From SG8-4 sp964598225 (GTDB taxonomy: Bacteria > Planctomycetota > Phycisphaerae > Sedimentisphaerales > Anaerobacaceae): a stretch of 17,959 bases of DNA. The translations under genes and the position numbers were made by a program. The number at the start of each line of letters is the position of its first letter. The stretch's first letter is position 1. Shown one piece after another: positions 12,011 to 17,959 of the stretch. The notes beneath the pieces were generated by a model. It was not told the origin of the DNA. It saw only the letters and a list, made by a program, of their open reading frames with translations, and made no database searches. The stretch spans positions 1 through 17,959 of the forward strand of contig CAZRBG010000088.1 in NCBI GenBank assembly GCA_964598225.1, in the 5' to 3' direction.

Positions 12011-14742
12011 GACAGCTCTCATTCGATAGCACCGCTAACGTAGGCGACACTCTTACTTGTGGATTGACGCCGAGCGGGCGTATTGACGTTCGCGCAGGCT
12101 CACCCGAAGACGGCCCACAGGTATCTGCCGCGGTTGCGCAGCGCATCCTCGACGCGTTTAACATTGACCGCGGGCATGGTGTGCTTCACCTGGGAGCTGC
12201 AGAACCGGGCACAGAGCTCCACCCGACGCTTTCGTACTGGCGCGATATCGGACAGGCGCTCGTCGCCAGAGTCTGCGGCTCGCTCGATCCGACCGATCCG
12301 AAGTCGCTCGTGATGCCGGACCTTAGCTGGGACGAACTCGAGGCCTACGCCCAGTCAGCACCTCCTATGCAGGGCGCCGAGATGATCACACCGGCACTTC
12401 TCTCTGAGCTGTGGTCCGACATCGGCGAGGCCCTGGCTGCCGAGGCTGCGAGGTACGCGGACGGGGTCCAGGGTTATCTGAAAAAGCAGAATTCGGTCTG
12501 GAACGTGGTCGGTCGCGTCTGCCTTCATCTGGTGGAGAACAAACGCGACCCTTCGTTTCCCTTTGCCTTTATGGCGACGTATGTGCACAAAGTCTCGAAG
12601 CAGGCCAAACCCCAGCACCTGCCGCTCGGGCGGGCGCTCAGGGACTACGCCGGGGCGAGGAACCGCCAGAAGTTGCTTGCGCTTCTGTCTCCCCTGTCGC
12701 GTGCGGCCGAACAGAGCGAGTTCATCCGCGAGTTGGTCGACTCCGGCGACATCTACCACCCGTTGTCGTGGACACCCAGAGAAGCCCACCGGTTCCTTTG
12801 CGAGAGCGATCTGTACGAGCAGGCCGGGCTGGTCATACGCATGCCCGACTGGTGGAGCAAAAGCAGTCGTCCCCGCCCCAAAGTCTCTGTCTCGGTCGGC
12901 GGCAAGGCCCCATCCAAGCTGGGTATGGATGCGCTTCTGGACTTCGACGTGAAGCTGACTCTCGACGGCAGGAACCTGTCTTCAAGGGAGATCGAGACAT
13001 TGCTGGCGGCCGGCGAGGGCCTGGTGCTGATCAAAGGAAAGTGGGTCGAGGTGGACCGCGACAAGCTCTCAGAAGTCCTCGATAAATGGCGCGACGTTCA
13101 GAAGCAGGCTCAGACGGGCGGAGTCAGCTTCGGTGAGGCCATGCGCATGCTGGCCGGCGCCCAGTTAGATGCTGACGATGAGGATGGTTCCGAGGACGCC
13201 CGGCCACAGTGGTCCGAGGTCATTGCCGGCAAATGGCTCTCGTCACGGCTCGACGCGCTGCGTTCACCCGAGCTGCGGGCCGAGATCGAGGCCGGCGCCG
13301 GCCTCAAGACCGAATTGCGTCCCTACCAGAAGATAGGCGTACAATGGCTCATGACCCTGCGGGGCTTGCAACTCGGCGGCTGCCTGGCCGACGACATGGG
13401 CCTGGGCAAGACGATCCAGGTTCTCGGCGTGCTGTCCATGAGCCGGCGCAACAAGGAAGAGGGCACCGACCTGCTGGTGGTGCCGGCCTCACTCTTGGAC
13501 AACTGGCGTCTGGAGATCGAGCGTTTCGCTCCCAGGCTGAAGACGCTCATCGCCCACCCGTCGCGTATTTCCTCGACGGAACTGAAGAAGCTATCAAAGA
13601 AGAAGGTGAATGCCCATGATGCGGTGATCACGACCTACGGCACCGCCATGCGGACCGAGTGGATCAAGTCGTACCCCTGGCGCAACGTGATTCTCGACGA
13701 GGCCCAGGCCATCAAGAACCCCAGCGCCAAACAGACCAGGGCAGTCAAGTCGCTGAATTCGAGATGGCGATTAGTGCTAACCGGCACGCCCGTGGAGAAC
13801 CGTCTCGGCGACCTGTGGTCGATATTCGACTTCTTGAATCCGGGGCTTCTGGGATCGGCCAAGGCATTCAACAGCTTGTGCAAGTCCATGACGTCAGGCA
13901 AGCAAGACTATGCGCCGCTGCGCAGGCTGGTGCAGCCGTACATCCTGCGCCGGCTCAAGACCGACAAGAGCGTCATCGCCGATCTGCCCGACAAAACTGA
14001 GGTCAATGCCTACTGCCTGCTGAGCAAGCGCCAGGCCGCCTTGTACAAGCAGTCAGTCGATGAGATGAAGAAGGTCATCGAAGAACTCGACGGCATAGAA
14101 CGGCGTGGCGTGGTCCTGGCCTTCTTGATGCGCTTCAAGCAGATCTGCAACCATCCGTCCCAGTGGCTGGGTGACGGTAGCTACGAGCCGGCGGACAGCG
14201 GTAAGCTCTCACGGCTACGAGAGCTGTGCGAGTCCATCGCCGCGCGCCAGGACAAAGCGCTGGTGTTCACCCAGTTCCGCGAGATGACCGAGCCGTTGGC
14301 TGGATTCCTGGCAGAGGTCTTTGGCTGCAGTGGTCTTGTGCTGCACGGTGGAACACCGGTCAAGAAACGCCAGGGGCTGGTCAAGAGCTTCCAGGAGAAC
14401 GACCGGGTGCCGTTCATGGTGCTCTCCCTCAAGGCCGGGGGCACCGGGCTCAATCTGACCGCCGCCTCGCACGTTATCCACTTCGACCGATGGTGGAATC
14501 CGGCGGTGGAAAACCAGGCCACGGACCGAGTCTTTCGCATTGGCCAGAAGAAGAACGTACTCGTTCACAAGTTCGTCTGTCGGGGCACGGTGGAGGAGCG
14601 TATCGACGAACTCATTTCTGGAAAGCAAAAGCTCTCCGATGAGATCCTTTCAGGTAGAGCTGAGTCGGCCTTGACAGAGATGAGCAACGAGGCGTTAATA
14701 TCGATGGTGTCGCTCGATTTGAGCAGCGCCATGGAAGGATAG
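12007..14742 (+). CDS. bacterial SNF2-family DNA translocase
   Basis: This 911-residue superfamily 2 ATPase probably moves along double-stranded DNA or remodels protein-DNA complexes. The N-terminal half is accessory; LLDFDVKLTLDGRNLSSREI to KGKWVEVDRDKL (about 315-360) matches the bacterial SNF2-associated DUF3670-type region. The motor follows: Walker A DDMGLGKT (K468), DEAQ (564-567), TGTPVEN, SLKAGGTGLNL and motif VI QATDRVFRIGQ (837-847), all intact. The open frame extends upstream to 11797 inside the previous gene; the ATG at 12007, overlapping that gene's TGA, is the natural start. Relatives (YwqA, HelZ) occur beside SWIM proteins, as here. GC content is visibly higher than in the left part of the window. 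Confidence 0.93.
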   Translation: MRQLSFDSTANVGDTLTCGLTPSGRIDVRAGSPEDGPQVSAAVAQRILDAFNIDRGHGVLHLGAAEPGTELHPTLSYWRDIGQALVARVCGSLDPTDPKSLVMPDLSWDELEAYAQSAPPMQGAEMITPALLSELWSDIGEALAAEAARYADGVQGYLKKQNSVWNVVGRVCLHLVENKRDPSFPFAFMATYVHKVSKQAKPQHLPLGRALRDYAGARNRQKLLALLSPLSRAAEQSEFIRELVDSGDIYHPLSWTPREAHRFLCESDLYEQAGLVIRMPDWWSKSSRPRPKVSVSVGGKAPSKLGMDALLDFDVKLTLDGRNLSSREIETLLAAGEGLVLIKGKWVEVDRDKLSEVLDKWRDVQKQAQTGGVSFGEAMRMLAGAQLDADDEDGSEDARPQWSEVIAGKWLSSRLDALRSPELRAEIEAGAGLKTELRPYQKIGVQWLMTLRGLQLGGCLADDMGLGKTIQVLGVLSMSRRNKEEGTDLLVVPASLLDNWRLEIERFAPRLKTLIAHPSRISSTELKKLSKKKVNAHDAVITTYGTAMRTEWIKSYPWRNVILDEAQAIKNPSAKQTRAVKSLNSRWRLVLTGTPVENRLGDLWSIFDFLNPGLLGSAKAFNSLCKSMTSGKQDYAPLRRLVQPYILRRLKTDKSVIADLPDKTEVNAYCLLSKRQAALYKQSVDEMKKVIEELDGIERRGVVLAFLMRFKQICNHPSQWLGDGSYEPADSGKLSRLRELCESIAARQDKALVFTQFREMTEPLAGFLAEVFGCSGLVLHGGTPVKKRQGLVKSFQENDRVPFMVLSLKAGGTGLNLTAASHVIHFDRWWNPAVENQATDRVFRIGQKKNVLVHKFVCRGTVEERIDELISGKQKLSDEILSGRAESALTEMSNEALISMVSLDLSSAMEG

Positions 14743-14795
14743 ATAAACAGACAAGGCACAAGCAAGTGCCTCATGAGATTGAATGAGGTGAGTTC

Positions 14796-15848
14796 ATGGG
14801 CAGCTACTCCTATGGCAACTGGCGGCCCTATGTCTCGGTGGCCGAACGCCGGTACAAAGCCGCGAAGAAAATCGCCAAGATGAAGAAGGCCGGGCGCGAG
14901 ATCTCGCCGGTCGAGATCGCAGGCCGAAAGATTGTTACGACTTTCTGGGGCAAAGCCTGGTGCGAGAACCTCGAGGCCTACAGCGACTACTCCAATCGCC
15001 TGCCTCGCGGACGAACCTACGTGCGCAGCGGATCCGTGATGGATTTACAGATTGAGGCCGGTCGTGTGCGCTCGCTCGTCAGCGGCTCGGAAATCTACGA
15101 GGTGGACATCAAGATCAAGCCCCTGACGAAGAAGCGATGGACCGATATCAAGGGCAAGTCTGCAGGCCAGATCGACTCGCTGATCGAACTGCTGCGGGGC
15201 TCCATCTCCAAGGGCGTGATGGAGATCGTAACGCGCAAGGGCGAGGGGCTGTTTCCATCACCTCGTGAAATATCGCTGACCTGCTCGTGCCCCGACTGGG
15301 CTACCATGTGCAAGCACGTGGCGGCGACGCTCTACGGTGCGGGCGCTCGCCTTGACCATAAACCAGAGCTGCTATTCACCCTGCGTGGCGTGGACCCGGC
15401 CGAGATGGTGGAGGCCGCCGTCGATCATCCGCCAACCGCGCGCAAGTCCCGGAAAGGGCGGGTGCTCAAAACCGACGAACTGTCGTCGGTCTTCGGTGTC
15501 GACATCGACATGGACGAAGCGTCCTCGGAAGATGTGTCGGCGCCAACCAAACCAGCCAAGAAGGCAAAACGCACCTCGCAATCTCGAAAGAAGTCAGCCG
15601 CCCGGACAAATAAGAAGACCAAGGCAAAGCCAGCGGCGAAGAAGCCGACCACCAAGAAATCGACAAACAAGGCCACTGCCAAGAAGACCACCAGCAAAAA
15701 GACCGCTGCAAAGAAAGCCCCTACCAAGAAGGCCACTGCCAGGAAAGCCACCGCAAAGAAGACTACAACCAAGAAAGCCGCCTCCGGAAGAAAGACGTCC
15801 ACGGTTAAACCTGCTGCGAAGAAAACACGCAAGAAGGCTCAGAGGTGA
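14796..15848 (+). CDS. SWIM zinc-finger protein with histone-H1-like tail
   Basis: This 350-residue protein has a conserved N-terminal domain of SNF2-linked SWIM proteins (1-150, including TTFWGKAWCENLEAYSDYSN) and the SWIM zinc motif CSCPDWATMCKH with C163, C165, C172 and H174. An acidic linker follows (about 235-248), then a 100-residue tail made almost only of Lys, Ala, Thr, Ser and Arg in AKK/TKK repeats. SWIM domains bind zinc and mediate DNA or protein contacts. The tail resembles bacterial H1-like nucleoid proteins and should coat DNA. GAGG lies 7 bases before the ATG. It follows the SNF2 gene by 53 bases and precedes the next gene by 4. SNF2-SWIM pairing is known (YwqA/YwqB); the H1-like extension is unusual to my knowledge. 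Confidence 0.9.
   Translation: MGSYSYGNWRPYVSVAERRYKAAKKIAKMKKAGREISPVEIAGRKIVTTFWGKAWCENLEAYSDYSNRLPRGRTYVRSGSVMDLQIEAGRVRSLVSGSEIYEVDIKIKPLTKKRWTDIKGKSAGQIDSLIELLRGSISKGVMEIVTRKGEGLFPSPREISLTCSCPDWATMCKHVAATLYGAGARLDHKPELLFTLRGVDPAEMVEAAVDHPPTARKSRKGRVLKTDELSSVFGVDIDMDEASSEDVSAPTKPAKKAKRTSQSRKKSAARTNKKTKAKPAAKKPTTKKSTNKATAKKTTSKKTAAKKAPTKKATARKATAKKTTTKKAASGRKTSTVKPAAKKTRKKAQR
15546..15845 (+). repeat. degenerate coding repeat (Lys/Ala/Thr tail)
   Basis: The DNA for residues 251-350 of the SWIM protein is an irregular tandem of AAGAAG, GCC and ACC codons (for example the 9-mer AAGGCCACT appearing more than once). The codons for the same residues vary, so the repeat is kept at the protein level but could still slip during replication and change tail length between strains. 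Confidence 0.6.
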
Positions 15849-15852
15849 CGAC

Positions 15853-16440
15853 ATGAGATGGCGCAACCGAAACTGGCCAGAGAGAACTCCGCGACGCAAG
15901 GCGGTCAAGCTGCCGCGAGAGGCTACGCAACGACTGCATGCTCGCGCAGTGAAATTCGTAGAGGAGTCGCTCATCCTCCGCGAGCTGCTGGATAACCTGC
16001 GGCTCGTCCGAGGGCGTCTCTACCTCTGGCGCGGGCCCGACGATCTGATGGCGAGGATTACACCGCTTGGCCCTCGGTCGATGCTGCTGGAGTCTCCTCG
16101 TGGGAACTCATGGACCGAACACAAACGCGGTCAGCTCGCCACTGTGCTAAAAGTCCTGGAGGGTGACACCAAGAGAACCTTCCATGGTCTCGGCTCACTG
16201 GTTGCGAAGCAACGCGGAGGCAGGCCGCCGGTGCAGGTCGTCCTGCGCCGGAATTTCAAAATACCCATTCGTGTCCTTGCCGATCCCGGGTACCGGTACT
16301 CGATGCATCGCAAGCCTGCGATCGCCGAGGCCAACGACGTGAAGGACCGCGTGCTCGTCCGCTTCGCCGCTTATGGAATTTTGGGCCCGTTCCACGGAAC
16401 GTGTCTCTATGCTCTTCGCGACGGTGAGCGGGGTTGTTAG
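15853..16440 (+). CDS. unrecognised basic 195-residue protein, last gene of SNF2-SWIM operon
   Basis: No family is recognised. The N terminus is highly basic and Trp/Arg-rich (MRWRNRNWPERTPRRKAVK). A helical stretch follows (ATQRLHARAVKFVEESLILR, 24-43), then a beta-rich part with LYLWRGPDDLMARITPLG. The start ATG lies 4 bases after the SWIM stop with GAGG at good spacing, so it is translationally linked to the operon. The same phase stays open upstream to 15337, but that part is a shadow of the SWIM gene. After the TAG at 16438 the frame continues in phase for 23 codons (SALETISSAETWLDKRNWKE) to a TGA, which may be chance. An accessory DNA-binding subunit is possible but not shown. Confidence 0.7.
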   Translation: MRWRNRNWPERTPRRKAVKLPREATQRLHARAVKFVEESLILRELLDNLRLVRGRLYLWRGPDDLMARITPLGPRSMLLESPRGNSWTEHKRGQLATVLKVLEGDTKRTFHGLGSLVAKQRGGRPPVQVVLRRNFKIPIRVLADPGYRYSMHRKPAIAEANDVKDRVLVRFAAYGILGPFHGTCLYALRDGERGC

Positions 16441-16521
16441 CCCAGTGCCTTAGAGACCATCTCTTCGGCAGAGACGTGGCTGGATAAGCGCAACTGGAAG
16501 GAGTGGGGCTGATGCACAGCG

Positions 16522-16534
16522 CGTGGGGTGCAAA
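16522..16534 (+). repeat. IS left terminal inverted repeat
   Basis: CGTGGGGTGCAAA, identical to the reverse complement of 17892-17904. The sequences diverge immediately inside the 13 bases. Confidence 0.85.
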
Positions 16535-16632
16535 TATTATTCCCACATAACATCTTATACGACAATGACATAAGGACGTCACGGATGAAAGTGATTGCCT
16601 CTTGAAGGAGGATTTCGTAGTGTATCTGGACT

Positions 16633-17712
16633 ATGAAACAGAAAATATGGATTACACTGGTTACTTATCTGGCCTATTGCATCGACAAGGAACTCTACCA
16701 CGCTATTGACTATCTCCGGGAACAGGTACGAGTCCTTGTGGAGCATCAGGAAAAGCAAAACAAGCGTATACTGCTGACCAACAGCCAGCGTATGAGGGTA
16801 GCAGCCAAGGCCAAGCGGCTCAGTCGAAAGATGCTGGATCAATGTACAGAGTTGTTTACGTCAGACACAATCATGCGGTGGTATCGGGAACTCATTGCCC
16901 AGAAGTATGATGGATCTCAGAACCGAACATCACCTGGTCGGCCACGAATAGGCCAGGAGATTGTCAATCTTGTGATTCGATTCAAAGAAGAAAATCCTCG
17001 CTGGGGATACCAGAAGATCACCGACCAAATCGTTTATCTGGGCCACAAGATCAGCAAATCCAGTGTAAAGAATATATTGATTGAAAACGGTTATGATCCT
17101 GAGCCAGACTTAACCGTCAGATCCACCTGGCACGAATTCATTCAAAGTCATTGGGATGTATTAGCTGCCTGTGACTTTTTTACCATTGAGCTTCTTGTGG
17201 ATCGCAAACTAGTGCGATGTACAGTGTTCTTTGTTATAGAGCTTGCTACCCGGAAGGTCTTTTATGCTCCTATCAAACTTCAACCGGATGGGGCCTATAT
17301 GAAACAAGTGGCAAAGATTCTTACCGATAGTGAAGATGGCTTTCTGCAAGGAAAACGGTATTTAATCCATGATCGTGATCCGCTGTATAGAACCGATGGA
17401 TTTCATGGGATACTGAAGAGCATCGGTGTGAAACCGTTGCGGCTTCCTGCACGCAGCCCAAATTTGAATTCCTATTCGGAAAGATTCGTGAAAACAGTAA
17501 AATCTGAGTGTTTGGATCACTTGATTCTGTCCTCGGTAAAGCAGCTTGAATATGCCCTTGAGCAGTTCGCTCTGTATTATCATCACGAGCGAATTCATCA
17601 AACGTTGGACCGAATCATTGAACCTAAACATATAATCGATGACAAGGCTGAGATCATTTGCATTGAGCGCTTGGGCGGTTTGCTGAAGTCGTACCATAGA
17701 CTCGCTGCTTGA
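16633..17712 (+). CDS. IS transposase, integrase core (rve) type
   Basis: This 359-residue protein has an N-terminal helix-turn-helix region (about 45-155, including NPRWGYQKITDQI as in IS3/IS481-like transposases) and a DDE catalytic core: D181 (AACDFFTIE), D247 (HDRDPLY) and E283 (NSYSERFVK). The D-E spacing is 35 residues, the DD35E pattern. The C-terminal YYHHERIHQTLD matches the usual end of integrase-core transposases. All catalytic residues are present, so it may be active. The only ATG near the start of the frame is 16633; the strong GAAGGAGG at 16604-16611 lies too far away (21 bases) to serve it normally. Confidence 0.9.
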   Translation: MKQKIWITLVTYLAYCIDKELYHAIDYLREQVRVLVEHQEKQNKRILLTNSQRMRVAAKAKRLSRKMLDQCTELFTSDTIMRWYRELIAQKYDGSQNRTSPGRPRIGQEIVNLVIRFKEENPRWGYQKITDQIVYLGHKISKSSVKNILIENGYDPEPDLTVRSTWHEFIQSHWDVLAACDFFTIELLVDRKLVRCTVFFVIELATRKVFYAPIKLQPDGAYMKQVAKILTDSEDGFLQGKRYLIHDRDPLYRTDGFHGILKSIGVKPLRLPARSPNLNSYSERFVKTVKSECLDHLILSSVKQLEYALEQFALYYHHERIHQTLDRIIEPKHIIDDKAEIICIERLGGLLKSYHRLAA

Positions 17713-17796
17713 GCAGGGGAGGGGGCGCAACTCTGGCAGGTGAAATTGTGATGGCAGGTGTGTGTTCTGTGTCGCCAAAAAAGTACCAACCCGTGT

Positions 17797-17828
17797 CACT
17801 GCATCTGCAAGCAGCCGCAAATGCAGTG
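17797..17828. repeat. stem-loop in IS right end
   Basis: CACTGCAT (17797-17804) pairs with ATGCAGTG (17821-17828) around a 16-base loop, in the non-coding stretch between the transposase stop and the right inverted repeat. It may end transcription of the transposase or block incoming transcripts, but no T-run follows. Confidence 0.45.
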
Positions 17829-17891
17829 GAATATCTATGATGAAACGAATTGCATCCTTCTATGGTTCAAGACTTTATGCCTGGATGAGTT

Positions 17892-17904
17892 TTTGCACCC
17901 CACG
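17892..17904 (-). repeat. IS right terminal inverted repeat
   Basis: TTTGCACCCCACG, the exact reverse complement of 16522-16534. The remaining 55 bases to the window end hold no recognisable feature. Confidence 0.85.
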
Positions 17905-17959
17905 ACGTTCGTTTTGCAGTAACATCCGGGTCTAACTCGGCATAAGGCCAGGGAAAGAC

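Larger units (their letters stand above)
16522..17904 (+). mobile_element. complete insertion sequence with DDE transposase
   Basis: A perfect 13-bp terminal inverted repeat, CGTGGGGTGCAAA at 16522-16534 and its reverse complement at 17892-17904, brackets a single transposase gene. The element is about 1.38 kb. If the outermost CG on each side is not part of the element it would be a 2-bp target duplication; because CG is self-complementary the sequence cannot decide. No longer direct repeat is seen next to the ends. It lies only about 80 bases after the last operon gene and has lower GC than the operon, consistent with a later insertion. Confidence 0.85.

Noticed and set aside
15425..15832. 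Minus-strand frame resembling a highly hydrophobic membrane protein
   Set aside because: It is the antisense of the AAG/GCC/ACC-rich H1-like tail; reversed lysine and alanine codons read as Phe, Leu, Val and Ala. No ribosome-binding site.
15546..15845. Possible CRISPR or minisatellite array
   Set aside because: The periodicity is codon-level and in frame with the SWIM gene, with no constant repeats or unique spacers.
15337..15852. Long Arg/Pro-rich upstream extension of the last operon gene
   Set aside because: It is an out-of-phase shadow of the SWIM gene; the ATG at 15853 with GAGG and a 4-base gap is the sensible start.
16620..16698. GTG start with strong GAAGGAGG before the transposase
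   Set aside because: That GTG opens a different frame that soon ends (YLDYETENMDYTGYLSG and on to a stop); a short leader peptide or programmed frameshift was considered, but nothing else supports it.

Overview
The window looks like a chromosomal segment from a bacterium of the Planctomycetota/Lentisphaerota/Verrucomicrobiota (PVC) type. This is an inference from gene content: a PQQ-like propeller remnant, a type IV-like pseudopilin of the kind abundant in these phyla, and a secreted metallophosphoesterase fused to a DUF1080 domain. No rRNA, tRNA or CRISPR array was seen.

Left part (1-4654, genes on the minus strand): after the decayed 3' end of a PQQ-propeller gene comes an oxidative-stress island. 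Read from right to left it is a PerR-type Fur regulator with its own promoter and a candidate PerR box, a small-subunit catalase, a Prx6-like peroxiredoxin, an MBL-fold persulfide-dioxygenase-like gene damaged by an internal deletion, and a Tat-targeted C_GCAxxG_C_C protein. Gaps of roughly 60-100 bases suggest that perR, catalase and peroxiredoxin are co-transcribed.

Middle part (4655-8677, genes mostly minus): a pseudopilin with a strong promoter, then a second promoter with a LacI-like dyad driving the metallophosphoesterase-DUF1080 enzyme, a 65-residue four-cysteine protein and a HIT-family protein. The stretch 8678-9386 has no convincing gene.

Right part (9167-16440, plus strand) is the most interesting. 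A DUF6930-like gene and a broken small gene precede a near-consensus promoter that reads into a tight, GC-richer four-gene operon: an unrecognised 462-residue protein, a bacterial SNF2 ATPase (ATGA overlap), a SWIM zinc-finger protein with a histone-H1-like Lys/Ala/Thr tail, and an unrecognised basic 195-residue protein (4-base gap). SNF2 plus SWIM pairs are known in bacteria (for example YwqA/YwqB and the HelZ neighbourhood). The two extra partners and the H1-like tail make this a candidate undescribed DNA-remodelling or defence module.

The operon is followed at once by a complete insertion sequence of about 1.38 kb (16522-17904) with 13-bp perfect terminal inverted repeats and a DD35E transposase.
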